A stretch of 64,000 bases of DNA from Actinomycetota bacterium (GCA_005885555.1 VAWN01000022.1:11216-75215), one strand, 5' to 3'. Shown: positions 33,849 through 43,060, counted from the stretch's first letter. The notes: generated by a model not told the origin, from the sequence alone. Translations and numbers: made by a program.

Positions 33849-35846
33849 ATGCCGTCGCTCACCCCGCGTCCGGTCGGCCTACTGTACGGCGGTGACTACA
33901 ACCCCGAACAGTGGCCCGAACGTGTCTGGGAGGAGGACGTCCGGCTGATGCGCGAGGCCGGGGTCAACCTGGTCACCGTCGGGGTCTTCGCGTGGGCATG
34001 GCTGGAACCGGCACCCGGCCGGTACCAGTTCGGCTGGCTGGACCGGGTGCTGGAACTGTTGCGGCGCAACGAGATCGCCGTCGACCTGGCCACCGCGACC
34101 GCGTCGCCGCCGCCGTGGTTCCCGCACCGGTACCCCAAGTCACTGCCCGTCGACACCGACGGCCGCCGGCTGTGGTACGGCAGCCGTCAGTCGTTCTGCG
34201 CCAGCTCGCCGGAGTACCGCGACGTCGCGCTGCATCTGGTCGACCGGCTCGCCAGCCGGTACCACGACCACCCGGCCCTGGCGATGTGGCACATCCACAA
34301 CGAGTACGGCTGCCACAACCTGCACTGCTACTGCGACGTGTCGGCGGCCGCCTTCCGCGTCTGGCTGCGCAACCGGTACGGCGACCTCGGCGGGCTCAAC
34401 GACGCCTGGGGCACCGCGTTCTGGTCCCAGTGGTACACCGACTGGGCGCAGGTACTGCCGCCGCGCGCGACCACCACGATCGGCAATCCCGCACAGGCGC
34501 TGGACTTCCGGCGGTTCTCCAGCGACGCGCTGCTCGCGCTGTGCACCGCCGAGCGCGAGGCGCTGCGGCAGATCACGCCCGGCATCCCGGCCACCACCAA
34601 CCTGATGACCGGCAACTTCTTCGGCCTGGACTACTGGCGCTGGGCGCGCGTGCTCGACTTCGTCGCCACCGACAACTACCTGGTCGGCACCAGCACCGCG
34701 CCGCACGTCGACGTGGCATACGCGGCCGACATCGCGCGCTCGCTGGGCCGCGGCCGGCCGTGGCTGCTGATGGAGCACTCGACCAGCGCGGTCAACTGGC
34801 AGCCGCGCAACCTCGCCAAGCCGCCGGGAATGTTGCGGCGCAACAGTTTGAGCCATGTCGCGCGGGGCAGCGACGGCGCGCTGTTCTTCCAGTGGCGGGC
34901 GTCGCGCTCCGGTGCGGAGAAGTGGCACTCGGCGATGCTGCCGCACGCCGGTACCGACAGCCGGGTGTGGCGCGAGGTCGTGGAGCTCGGCGCGGCGCTG
35001 AAGCGGCTGGCGCCCGTGGCGTCGTCCACAGTGGACGGTCAGGTCGCCGTGGTGCTGGACTACCCGAGCGGGTGGGCCGCCGAGGGGCGCGCGCAGCCGA
35101 GCGTGGACATGGGTACCTTCGACGAGGTACGGCGCTGGTACGGCGCGCTGTGGCGGGCCGGTGTGACCGCCGACTTCGCGCCGCCGGGCGCCGAGCTGTC
35201 CCGGTACCCGGTGGTGTTCGTACCGGCGCTGTACCTGGTCTCTGACAACGATGCCAACGCACTGGCGTCCTATGTGGACGGTGGCGGTACCCTGCTCGTC
35301 GGCCCGTACAGCGGCGTGGTCGACGAGTGCGACCGGGTCCGCCCCGGCGGGTACCCGGGTGCCTTCCGCGACCTGCTCGGCGTGCGGATCGAGGAGTTCT
35401 ACCCGATGCCGGCCGGCGGGTCGGTCAAGCTGTCCGGGGGCAGCGTCGGCCACGCCTGGCGGGAGCTCGGCCGGGCCACCGGCGCGGAGGTACTGGAGTC
35501 CTATGTGGACGGTCCGGTCGCCGGCTCGCCGGCGGTGACCCGCAACGGGCGCGCCTGGTACGTCGGCACCCGGCTGGACGACGACGGCCTCGACCAGCTG
35601 GTGGCGCAGGTGCTCGCCGCCGCCGGGGTCGCCGCGCTGGTCGCCGACCGGCCGCCCGGGCTCGAAGCGGTACGGCGCCGGCATCCCGACGGCACCGCAT
35701 ACCTGTTCCTGGTCAACCACGCCGACGCGCCCGCCACGGTGGCCGCGACCGGCACCGACCTGCTCACCGGGGCCGACAGCGCCGGTGAGGTGACCGTTCC
35801 GCCGGGCGGCGTCGTGGTACTCCGCAGCAGCGGCGAGGAGGAATGA
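33849..35846 (+). CDS. Beta-galactosidase (GH42)
   Basis: A 665-residue three-domain GH42 enzyme. The barrel opens PVGLLYGGDYNPEQWPE and has the acid/base Glu in AMWHIHNEYGCHN, the nucleophile Glu in PWLLMEHSTSAVNW, and a cysteine cluster (CHNLHCYCD) like the zinc site of thermophilic GH42 enzymes. Domain B (trimerisation; VVFVPALYLVSDNDANAL) and a small C-terminal beta domain (YLFLVNHADAPATV) follow. No signal peptide is seen. Start ATG 33849 (MPSLTPRPVGLLY). It is divergent from the importer operon and overlaps the DeoR gene by 4 bases, so it acts on sugars brought in by that importer. Confidence 0.95.
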   Translation: MPSLTPRPVGLLYGGDYNPEQWPERVWEEDVRLMREAGVNLVTVGVFAWAWLEPAPGRYQFGWLDRVLELLRRNEIAVDLATATASPPPWFPHRYPKSLPVDTDGRRLWYGSRQSFCASSPEYRDVALHLVDRLASRYHDHPALAMWHIHNEYGCHNLHCYCDVSAAAFRVWLRNRYGDLGGLNDAWGTAFWSQWYTDWAQVLPPRATTTIGNPAQALDFRRFSSDALLALCTAEREALRQITPGIPATTNLMTGNFFGLDYWRWARVLDFVATDNYLVGTSTAPHVDVAYAADIARSLGRGRPWLLMEHSTSAVNWQPRNLAKPPGMLRRNSLSHVARGSDGALFFQWRASRSGAEKWHSAMLPHAGTDSRVWREVVELGAALKRLAPVASSTVDGQVAVVLDYPSGWAAEGRAQPSVDMGTFDEVRRWYGALWRAGVTADFAPPGAELSRYPVVFVPALYLVSDNDANALASYVDGGGTLLVGPYSGVVDECDRVRPGGYPGAFRDLLGVRIEEFYPMPAGGSVKLSGGSVGHAWRELGRATGAEVLESYVDGPVAGSPAVTRNGRAWYVGTRLDDDGLDQLVAQVLAAAGVAALVADRPPGLEAVRRRHPDGTAYLFLVNHADAPATVAATGTDLLTGADSAGEVTVPPGGVVVLRSSGEEE

Positions 35847-36616
35847 TGCTCGCACAGCAGCGGCAACAGGCGATCCACGAGATGGTGCAGCGCCTGGGCG
35901 GGGTCCGGGTCGGTGACCTGGTCCGCGAGTTCGGCGTCTCCGACATGACGATCCGCCGCGACCTGGAGGCACTGGCCGAACGCGGCCTGGTCGCCAAGGT
36001 GCACGGCGGTGCCACCACCCTCGACCAGCATTCGACCGACGAGCCCGGGTTCGCCGCGAAGCTGGTCCGGCAGCAGGGGGAGAAGGAGGCCATCGCGCGG
36101 CGGGCCGCCAAGCTGGTCGCGCCGGGTACCGCGATCGCGCTGTCCGCGGGTACCACCACGTGCATGCTGGCCAACCTGCTGCTCGACGTTCCCGGGCTGA
36201 CCGTGGTGACCAACTCGGTACCGGTCGCCGACGTCTTCTACAAGGCCCGCCGGTCCGACCAGACGGTGGTGCTCACCGGCGGCATCCGTACCCCGTCCGA
36301 CGCGCTGGTCGGGCCGTTCGCGGTCAACGCGATCCGCTCGCTGAACGTGGACATGCTGTTCATGGGGGTACACGGGATGAGTACCCACGCCGGCTTCACC
36401 ACCCCGAACCTCATGGAGGCGGAGACCGACCGGGCGCTGGTGAGCGCGGCCCGCCGGCTGGTGGTCGTGGCCGACCACACCAAGTGGGAGCTGGTCGGCA
36501 TCTCCACCATCGCGGCGCTGCACGACGCGCACACGATGATCAGTGACTCGGGCCTGTCCGGTACCGCCCGGGACGCCCTCGCGGGCGAGGTCGGCGAGCT
36601 GGTCATCGCCGACTGA
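35843..36616 (+). CDS. DeoR/GlpR-family sugar-phosphate regulator
   Basis: A 257-residue repressor. The N-terminal DeoR helix-turn-helix (RQQAIHEMVQRLGGVRVGDLVREFGVSDMTIRRDLEAL, quoted in part; VHGGA) is followed by an isomerase-like effector domain (LSAGTTTCMLANLL, VVTNSVPVADVF, LTGGIRTPSDALVG, VVVADHTKWELVG). ATG 35843 overlaps the beta-galactosidase stop, and ATG 35846 is better spaced from GGAGG. Local control of both divergent units is inferred from position. The effector is probably a phosphorylated galactose or tagatose metabolite. Confidence 0.92.
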   Translation: MMLAQQRQQAIHEMVQRLGGVRVGDLVREFGVSDMTIRRDLEALAERGLVAKVHGGATTLDQHSTDEPGFAAKLVRQQGEKEAIARRAAKLVAPGTAIALSAGTTTCMLANLLLDVPGLTVVTNSVPVADVFYKARRSDQTVVLTGGIRTPSDALVGPFAVNAIRSLNVDMLFMGVHGMSTHAGFTTPNLMEAETDRALVSAARRLVVVADHTKWELVGISTIAALHDAHTMISDSGLSGTARDALAGEVGELVIAD

Positions 36617-36629
36617 CGTACCGAACCGC

Positions 36630-36635
36630 TAGGGT
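36630..36635 (+). promoter_or_regulatory. Leaderless-type -10 (TAGGGT) for murJ
   Basis: TAGGGT lies 7 bases before the murJ ATG at 36643. No ribosome-binding site intervenes. Confidence 0.45.
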
Positions 36636-36642
36636 CGCGGGC

Positions 36643-38391
36643 ATGGAGGGGAAGCACGCCGCCGGGCCGGATCCGGACGAGACCGTCGTGATGCAGGCGG
36701 TCGATCCGGACGCGACGGTGCTGCTGCCCGCGTTCCAGCCGACCGCGGCGACGGTCCCCGGCCCGCCGCCCGCCGCGGAGGACAGCACCGCCTCGGTGAC
36801 CCGCAACAGCGCGGTGATGGCGGTGGGCAGCCTGGTCAGCCGGCTGACCGGGTTCGTCCGCACGGTCGCGATCGGCGCGGCGATCGGCGCCAAGGCGTTC
36901 TCCGACGACTACACGCTGGCCAACACGCTGCCGAACATGGTCTACGAGCTGCTGCTCGGTGGGGTACTGGCCAGCGTCGTCGTACCGCTGCTGGTGCGCG
37001 CCCGCACCCGCGACACCGACCGTGGCGAGGCGTACACGCAGCGGCTGCTCAGCCTCGCCACCGCCTTCCTGGCCGGCGCGACGGTGCTCGCGGTCCTGCT
37101 CGCGCCGCTGCTGACCGAGCTGGTCGCCGGCAGCTCCAGCGCGGCGAACAAGCACCTGACGACGGCGCTCGGCTATCTGCTGTTGCCGGAAATATTCTTC
37201 TACGGGATCGCGGCGCTCCTCGCGGCGATTCTGAACACGCGCGGTCACTTCGCCGCGCCGATGTGGACCCCGATCCTCAACAACATCGTGGTCATCGCGA
37301 CCGCGGGCGCGTTCATCCTGATCTGGTCGGACGCCCGCGAGCTGACCCCCGAGCAGGTCACCGCCGGCCAGATCCTGGTGCTCGGGGTCGGCACCACGCT
37401 GGGCATCGTGGTCCAGGCCGCGGGGCTGGTACCGGCGCTGCGCAGGGTCGGGTTCCGCTGGCGGTGGCGCTGGGACTGGCGCGAGCTGCGCGTGCGCGAG
37501 CTGGGGCGGGTGGGCTCCTGGATGCTTGTGTACGTCGCGGTCAGCCAGGTCGCGTTGCTGGTCGTGCTGCGGCTGGCGAAGATGGCGGCCGACCGGGGCG
37601 GACCCGGTCCGATGATCTTCAACAACGCGTACCTCATCTTCATGATGGCGCACGGCATCGTCGCCGTCTCGATCATCACCGCGCTGCTGCCCCGCATGTC
37701 GGCGTTCGCCGCCGAGCACCGGTACCGCGACGTGGCCGCCCAGCTGTCCCTCGGTACCCGGCTGTCCGCGGTGATCCTGGTCCCGGCCACCGCGGTATAC
37801 ATCCTGCTGGGCCGGCAACTGGGCGTCGCGCTGTTCCAGTTCCGCAGCTACGGCCACGCCGACTCGGTCGCCACCGGCTGGGTGATCGCCGCCGCCGGTA
37901 TCGGGCTGGTCCCGTTCGCCATCAGCCAGTTGCAGATCTTCGCGTTCTACGCGCTACCCGACACGAAGACGCCGGCCCTGCTCAACATCCCGGTCGCCGT
38001 GCTGCGGATCCTGCTCGACGTGCTGCTGTACGTCCTGCTCGCGGCCGGTGCGGTCGCCGCCGGGCTCATGATCGGAAACGCCGTCTCGTTCCTCGCGTCA
38101 TGCGCCATCGGGTACTGGCTGCTGCGCCGCCGGCTCGGCCCGCTGGGCCTGCGGGAGGTGGCGAAGACGCTGGGCCGGCTCGGCGTGGCGGTGGTCATCG
38201 CGGCGGTACCGACGTTCCTCATCACCCTGCTGCTGACCCACGTGCTCGGGCTGGGCAAGCTGGCCAGCGTCGTCGAGCTGGTCGTCGGCGGCGTGATGCT
38301 CGTCATCGTGTACCTCGCCGCCGGGGTCAGCCTTCGTATACGGGAAGTGAACGACGTCTGGGGGATGGTGCGCGGCCGGCTGCGCCGGTGA
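36643..38391 (+). CDS. murJ: Lipid II flippase MurJ (MviN)
   Basis: A 582-residue MOP-superfamily flippase that moves peptidoglycan precursors across the membrane. An N-terminal cytoplasmic tail of about 50 residues is followed by about 14 helices: NSAVMAVGSLVSRLTGFVRTV, FSDDYTLANTLPNMVYELLLGGVLASVVVPLLVRA (quoted in part), LLPEIFFYGIAALLAAILNTRGHF, then ISQLQIFAFYALPDTKTPALLNIPV. Mycobacterial MviN is fused to a C-terminal pseudokinase. Here the protein stops after the membrane part, and the pseudokinase is the next gene. It begins the conserved murJ-to-cwlM block and has a leaderless-type promoter. Confidence 0.95.
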   Translation: MEGKHAAGPDPDETVVMQAVDPDATVLLPAFQPTAATVPGPPPAAEDSTASVTRNSAVMAVGSLVSRLTGFVRTVAIGAAIGAKAFSDDYTLANTLPNMVYELLLGGVLASVVVPLLVRARTRDTDRGEAYTQRLLSLATAFLAGATVLAVLLAPLLTELVAGSSSAANKHLTTALGYLLLPEIFFYGIAALLAAILNTRGHFAAPMWTPILNNIVVIATAGAFILIWSDARELTPEQVTAGQILVLGVGTTLGIVVQAAGLVPALRRVGFRWRWRWDWRELRVRELGRVGSWMLVYVAVSQVALLVVLRLAKMAADRGGPGPMIFNNAYLIFMMAHGIVAVSIITALLPRMSAFAAEHRYRDVAAQLSLGTRLSAVILVPATAVYILLGRQLGVALFQFRSYGHADSVATGWVIAAAGIGLVPFAISQLQIFAFYALPDTKTPALLNIPVAVLRILLDVLLYVLLAAGAVAAGLMIGNAVSFLASCAIGYWLLRRRLGPLGLREVAKTLGRLGVAVVIAAVPTFLITLLLTHVLGLGKLASVVELVVGGVMLVIVYLAAGVSLRIREVNDVWGMVRGRLRR

Positions 38392-38528
38392 CGCGAGTCC
38401 GACCGTGTGACGGCCGTGATCGAACTGGCGCGTACCCGCCGCACGGCGAAGAATGACCCCTCAGTTACCGTGCGCCGCCCAGGTAAGGTCAGTACTGGCA
38501 GCGGTGGGCTCGACCGGGAGGAGGACGG

Positions 38529-40058
38529 GTGACCCAGGTGGACGAAGGTCCAGAGTCGCCCGGGACGCCTGGGGTGCTGACCTTCGGCACGCCTACCGTC
38601 GGCGAGGTCCTCGCCGAACGGTACGAGCTCCAGGAGCACATCAACAACGACGCCTTCGGCCGGCAGGTCTGGCGGGGCGTCGACGTGGTGCTGCGCCGTC
38701 CCGTCGCGGTCGTCATGCGGTACCCGGGCGGTGCGGCCGCCGTCGAGATGCTGGACGCCGCCGTGGCCGCCAGCCGGGTGGTCCACCCGAACCTCGTCGA
38801 CGTCTACGACGCGATCGACGAGAACACCCGCGCCTACGTCGTCCGCGAGTGGGTCGACGGCGGCTCACTGCGCGAGTACGTCGCCGAGGCGCCGCTGGAG
38901 CCCGACCGCGCGCTGGCCGTGGCCAGTGCGATCGCCAGCGCGATCGCGGCCATCCACGCCACCGGGACGGCGCACGGCAACGTGCACCCGGGCACGGTAC
39001 TGATCGCGTCGGACGGTCGCGTGGTGCTCTCCGACGCGCGCGCCGACGAGGCCGCCACGCCCGACGCCGACGTGCGCGCGGTGGGCGCGGTGCTGTACTG
39101 CGCGTTGACCGGGCACTGGCCGCGCGCCGAGGCGGGCGTGTCCCCGGTACCCGACGCGGTGCGCGACGAGTCCGGCGCGCTCACCCCACCCCGACAGGTC
39201 CGCGGCGGGGTACCCGGTCACCTGTCCGACCTGGCCACCGACCTGCTCGACCCGAACGTCGCACCGCCCTCCGCGGACGTTCTCGCCGCCGACCTCGGCC
39301 GGCTGGAAGGCGACCGGGAGGAGCCGTACTTCAGCGTCGGCAGCCCGCTCGACTTCGACCACCAGACCTACCCGACCGCGCCGCTGGCCGAGCCGCCCCG
39401 GTCGGTCCGCAAGCTGGTCATCGGCGTCGCCGTACTACTGGTCCTCGCGCTGGTCGGCATCCTGCTCACGGTCAACGCGCTGTCCGGGCACCGGTCCAAC
39501 ACCACCACGGTGACCCCGCCGGCCGGCGGGGGTACCCCGAGCACCGGTGCCCAGGCCAACCCGAAGCCGGTCCCGATCGCGGCCGACCAGGTGCGCATCG
39601 TCGACCCCGACGGCAACCGCCAGGAACTGAGCGGCGCCGCGAAGACCGTGGACAACGACCCCAACACCGCCTGGTCCAGCAACCACTACTTCGCCAGCGG
39701 ACCAAACTCGCCCGGCGGACCCGGCTTCGGCGGGATCAAACGGGGCATGGGCATCCTCATCGACCTCGGCAGCGCGAAGCAGGTGGCTGCGGTACAGGTG
39801 ATGGTGAGCCCGGGCGCCACCATCGAGCTGCGCACCGGTAGCAGCGACCCGGGCAGCAGCAAGGCCGGCGACCAGCAGATCTTCACCGACTACACCCCGC
39901 AGGGCCAGCCGAAGACCGCGGGCTCCGGCACCACGGTCCTCGCCGGGCCGGGCGACCCGGTGCGGTACCTGCTGGTGTGGATCAGCAAGCTGCCGCAGAC
40001 CACGGACAACGGCCAGTACGTCGTCCAGGTGCAGGACATCAAGGTTCTGGTCACCTGA
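38529..40058 (+). CDS. Membrane pseudokinase (MurJ-partner type)
   Basis: A 509-residue protein. A kinase-like fold at about 28-260 lacks catalytic residues: the HRD position reads AHGNVHP, the DFG position reads LSDARAD, and the lysine strand reads RPVAVVMRYPG. One membrane helix (about 298-320) and an extracellular beta domain (QVRIVDPDGNRQELSGAAKTVDNDPNTAW, quoted in part; GILIDLGSAKQVAAVQVMV; YLLVWISKLP) follow. The latter resembles a discoidin-like sugar-binding fold. In mycobacteria this module is fused to MviN, where the phosphorylated pseudokinase recruits FhaA to control wall synthesis. GTG 38529 has GGGAGGAGG upstream. Confidence 0.88.
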   Translation: MTQVDEGPESPGTPGVLTFGTPTVGEVLAERYELQEHINNDAFGRQVWRGVDVVLRRPVAVVMRYPGGAAAVEMLDAAVAASRVVHPNLVDVYDAIDENTRAYVVREWVDGGSLREYVAEAPLEPDRALAVASAIASAIAAIHATGTAHGNVHPGTVLIASDGRVVLSDARADEAATPDADVRAVGAVLYCALTGHWPRAEAGVSPVPDAVRDESGALTPPRQVRGGVPGHLSDLATDLLDPNVAPPSADVLAADLGRLEGDREEPYFSVGSPLDFDHQTYPTAPLAEPPRSVRKLVIGVAVLLVLALVGILLTVNALSGHRSNTTTVTPPAGGGTPSTGAQANPKPVPIAADQVRIVDPDGNRQELSGAAKTVDNDPNTAWSSNHYFASGPNSPGGPGFGGIKRGMGILIDLGSAKQVAAVQVMVSPGATIELRTGSSDPGSSKAGDQQIFTDYTPQGQPKTAGSGTTVLAGPGDPVRYLLVWISKLPQTTDNGQYVVQVQDIKVLVT

Positions 40059-40084
40059 GGCCGGTGCGGCGTGCCCGCGCCCGA

Positions 40085-40090
40085 TAGGGT
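40085..40090 (+). promoter_or_regulatory. Leaderless-type -10 (TAGGGT) for sigM
   Basis: TAGGGT lies 7 bases before GTG 40098. This supports 40098 rather than the upstream in-frame start at 40071. Confidence 0.45.
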
Positions 40091-40097
40091 GCAGGCC

Positions 40098-40694
40098 GTG
40101 GATCCGCAGCGGCCAGCCGACGACGCGGCACTGTTGCGCGCCCACGTAGCGGGTGACCGGGACGCGTTCGCCGAGCTGGTACGCCGGCACCGGGACCGGC
40201 TCTGGGCGGTAGCCCTGCGCACCCTCGGCGACCGGGAGGAGGCCGCCGACGCGGTACAGGAGGCGCTGATCTCGGCGTACCGGTCGGCGCACCGCTTCCG
40301 GGGTGACTCCGCGGTCACCACCTGGCTACACCGGATCGTGGTGAACGCCTGCCTGGACCGGGTACGGCGGCGCAGCGCGCGGCCGACGGTGCCGCTGGCC
40401 GACACCGAGCCGCTGCCGGTACCGGCCGTCGACTCCGACACCGCCCTCGACGTCCGGGCCGCCCTCGCCCGGCTGCCCGCCGACCAGCGCGCCGCCCTGG
40501 TGCTCGTCGACGTGCAGGGGTACTCGGTCGCGGAGGCCGCCACGATCCTGGAGATCGCCGAAGGCACCGTGAAGAGCCGCTGCTCCCGGGGCCGGGCGAG
40601 ACTTGCGGCACTCTTGGGGTACCTGCGGAACCCGGTACCCGGACCGGACGTCCCATCACAGACCGCGACAACCGGCGAGGAGGGCAGGAGGTGA
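40098..40694 (+). CDS. sigM: ECF sigma factor, SigM type
   Basis: A 198-residue extracytoplasmic-function sigma factor. Region 2 has FAELVRRHRDRLWAVALRTLGDREEAADAVQEALISAYRSAHRF (quoted in part; the DAVQEAL core binds polymerase). Region 4 has LPADQRAALVLVDVQGYSVAEAATILEIAEGTVKSRCSRGRARL (helix-turn-helix). The gene order sigM-anti-sigma-trxB-trxA matches the mycobacterial SigM locus. It overlaps the downstream regulator by 4 bases (GTGA), so the two are translationally coupled. Confidence 0.93.
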   Translation: MDPQRPADDAALLRAHVAGDRDAFAELVRRHRDRLWAVALRTLGDREEAADAVQEALISAYRSAHRFRGDSAVTTWLHRIVVNACLDRVRRRSARPTVPLADTEPLPVPAVDSDTALDVRAALARLPADQRAALVLVDVQGYSVAEAATILEIAEGTVKSRCSRGRARLAALLGYLRNPVPGPDVPSQTATTGEEGRR

Positions 40695-41515
40695 GCCCGA
40701 TCAACGACACCGATCTCGATCGGCTCGCCGACTACGCCGCCGGCCTGCTCGACCCGCAGGAGGAGCGCCGGGTCGACGAGCTGGTCCGCACCGACCCCGC
40801 CTGGCGGCAGGCGCACCAGGAGATCGCCGACGCGCAGCCCCGGATCGACGCCGCGCTGGCCGGTCTCGGGCCGGTCGCCATGCCGCAGGACGTCGCCGAC
40901 CGGCTCGACGCCGCGTTCGCGCGGGAGACCGGGCCGGCGGATCCCGGTACCGCCAAGGTCATCGACATTTCCCGGCGGCGGCGCTGGACCCGCCTCGCGG
41001 CCGGCACCACCGCGGCCGCCGCGGCGGTCGCCGCGATCTTCGCGGGCGTGGTCGCCCTGTCCGGCGGCGGCCTGCAGAACAACGCGGCACCCAGTTCCGG
41101 CCAGGGGGTCGCGGCACCCCGGCCGAACCTGCCGTCGCAGAACGCGCTCGCCCTGGGACCAGCGACGGTGCTGCACACCGGGACCGACTACACGCGGCGC
41201 AGCATCGGCGGCACCGCCGACGGCGACAAGACCGCGACGTCCGTGCCCGGCGGCGCGCCGAACGCGCAGACGAACCCCGACCTTTCCGCACCGGAGGACC
41301 TCGGGCGGCTCAACGACCCGGTGGCGCTGCGCGGCTGCCTGGCGGCGATCGTGGCGGTGCACGGGGGTACCCCGTCGGTGGTGGACTACGCGCGGTTCGA
41401 GGGCCGGCCGGCGCTGGTCGTGATCCTCGTCGGTACCGGCGCCCGGCGCGTCGTCGTCGTCGGACCGCAGTGTGGCGTGGCCGGCCCAGCGGAGATCTAC
41501 ACGGCCACGCAGTGA
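40691..41515 (+). CDS. Probable anti-sigma-M factor
   Basis: A 274-residue single-pass membrane protein. A cytoplasmic N-terminal region (DLDRLADYAAGLLDPQEERRVDELVRTDPAW, quoted in part) has the helical layout of anti-sigma domains but no HxxxCxxC zinc motif. A membrane helix at about 98-123 is followed by an extracellular domain (VALRGCLAAIVAVHGGTPSVVDYARFEGRPALVVIL, quoted in part; VVVGPQCG, giving two cysteines). Overlap with sigM and the conserved neighbourhood support its role. The two periplasmic cysteines could sense thiol stress. Confidence 0.85.
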   Translation: MSPINDTDLDRLADYAAGLLDPQEERRVDELVRTDPAWRQAHQEIADAQPRIDAALAGLGPVAMPQDVADRLDAAFARETGPADPGTAKVIDISRRRRWTRLAAGTTAAAAAVAAIFAGVVALSGGGLQNNAAPSSGQGVAAPRPNLPSQNALALGPATVLHTGTDYTRRSIGGTADGDKTATSVPGGAPNAQTNPDLSAPEDLGRLNDPVALRGCLAAIVAVHGGTPSVVDYARFEGRPALVVILVGTGARRVVVVGPQCGVAGPAEIYTATQ

Positions 41516-41600
41516 CCTCCCGCACCGGGCGGCGCGCGGCGGGAATTCCCCGTTCGTACCATGGGTTTGCGTCTGAGCGAACCAGCGAGGAGTCGAAACC

Positions 41601-42533
41601 GTGAGCGACGTCCGCAATCTCATCATCATCGGCTCGGGCCCGGCCGGCTACACCGCCGCCGTCTACGCGGCGCGGGCGAACCTGCGGCCGCTCGTCGTGG
41701 AGGGCGGGCAGTCCGGTGGCGCGTTGATGACCACCACCGAGGTGGAGAACTTCCCCGGCTTTCCGGACGGCATTCTCGGTCCCGAGCTGATGGACAACAT
41801 GCGCAAGCAGGCCGAGCGCTTCGGCGCGGAGTACATCACCGACGACGTCACCCGGGTGGAGCTGGCCGGACCGGTCAAGCGGGTGTGGATCGGCGACAGC
41901 GAGCACCGGGCGAAGGCGGTCATCCTGGCCACCGGTTCGGCGTGGCGGCCGCTGGGCGTACCGGGCGAGCAGGAGCTGCTCGGCCACGGCGTGTCCTCGT
42001 GCGCCACCTGCGACGGGTTCTTCTTCCGGGGGCAGCACATCGCCGTGATCGGTGGCGGCGACTCGGCGATGGAGGAGGCGACGTTCCTCACCCGGTTCGG
42101 CGACACGGTGACGATCGTCCACCGGCGCGACGAGTTCCGCGCGAGCAAGATCATGGTGGAGCGCGCGCTGTCCAACCCGAAGATCAGCGTGCGGTGGAAC
42201 AGCGTGGTGACCGAGATCGTCGGTGCGGACGGCAAGGTGGCTTCGGTACGGCTGCGCGACACGGCGACCGGCGAGCAGTCCTCGCTGGAGACCAACGCGG
42301 TGTTCGTCGCGATCGGTCACGACCCGCGCAGTGACCTGTTCCGCGGGCAGGTCGACGTGGACGACAACGGGTACGTGCTGGTGGACGCGCCCAGCACGCG
42401 CACCAGCCAGCCGGGCGTGTTCGCCGCCGGTGACCTGGTCGACCACACCTACCAGCAGGCGGTCACCGCCGCCGGTACCGGTTCGGCCGCCGCGCTGGAC
42501 GCCGAGCGGTACATCGCCGCGCTGGAGCAGTGA
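41601..42533 (+). CDS. trxB: Thioredoxin reductase
   Basis: A 310-residue NADPH- and FAD-dependent reductase. It has the FAD loop [21 protein letters not shown], redox-active CATCDGFFF, the NADPH loop [18 protein letters not shown] with HRRDEFRAS, and the C-terminal FAD site [31 protein letters not shown] (quoted in part). It reduces TrxA, encoded 203 bases downstream. GTG 41601 has GAGGAG upstream. It is probably in the SigM thiol-stress regulon by synteny. Confidence 0.96.
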   Translation: MSDVRNLIIIGSGPAGYTAAVYAARANLRPLVVEGGQSGGALMTTTEVENFPGFPDGILGPELMDNMRKQAERFGAEYITDDVTRVELAGPVKRVWIGDSEHRAKAVILATGSAWRPLGVPGEQELLGHGVSSCATCDGFFFRGQHIAVIGGGDSAMEEATFLTRFGDTVTIVHRRDEFRASKIMVERALSNPKISVRWNSVVTEIVGADGKVASVRLRDTATGEQSSLETNAVFVAIGHDPRSDLFRGQVDVDDNGYVLVDAPSTRTSQPGVFAAGDLVDHTYQQAVTAAGTGSAAALDAERYIAALEQ

Positions 42534-42589
42534 CCGCGCGATCGGTGTCGCGCGCAGCAGTGGCCGCGCGAGTGGTGACCGCGCGCGGC
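42530..42589 (+). repeat. Four tandem 15-bp units after trxB
   Basis: Four consecutive 15-base units beginning GTG and sharing the CGCGCG core: GTGACCGCGCGATCG, GTGTCGCGCGCAGCA, GTGGCCGCGCGAGTG and GTGACCGCGCGCGGC. The array starts on the last bases of trxB (its TGA lies in unit 1) and lies upstream of trxA. It may be a transcription attenuator, a binding array or simple slippage. Confidence 0.6.
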
Positions 42590-42736
42590 ACCGGTCACGC
42601 TTGACACGCGCCACAAACGCTTTGCCGGCGCCGTCACGCGCGGAGAATGGACGACGCGGAACGGCGCGCGAAGCACCGGCCCGATCACCTACCCGCCGGC
42701 CGGGCCGGCGCTGATTCGAGAACTGGAGCACCTTCC

Positions 42737-43060
42737 ATGGGAGCCACCAAGGCGGTCACCGACGACACCTTCGTCAGCGAGGTCCTGCAGTCCGACACCC
42801 CGGTCCTGGTCGATTTCTGGGCCGAGTGGTGCGGGCCGTGCCTGCGGGTGGCACCGGTACTCGAGGAGATCGCCAACGAGCTCGGCGACAAGGTGAAGGT
42901 CGTGAAGCTGGACATCGACGCGAACCCGAACACCGCGCGGGATTACCGGGTGCTGTCGGTACCGACGTTGACCGTCTTCAAGGACGGTGAGCCGGTCCAG
43001 TCGGTGGCCGGCGCCCGGCCCAAGGGCGATCTGATGCGCCTGATCGAGTCGGCCCTCTGA
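42737..43060 (+). CDS. trxA: Thioredoxin
   Basis: A 107-residue thioredoxin with active site WAEWCGPCLRVAPVLEEIA, the cis-proline loop VLSVPTLTVFKDGE, and buried Asp in LVDFWAEW. It is reduced by TrxB and supplies electrons to ribonucleotide reductase and methionine sulfoxide reductases. ATG 42737 has GGAG upstream. TTGACA at 42602-42607 could be a -35, without a good -10. Confidence 0.96.
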   Translation: MGATKAVTDDTFVSEVLQSDTPVLVDFWAEWCGPCLRVAPVLEEIANELGDKVKVVKLDIDANPNTARDYRVLSVPTLTVFKDGEPVQSVAGARPKGDLMRLIESAL

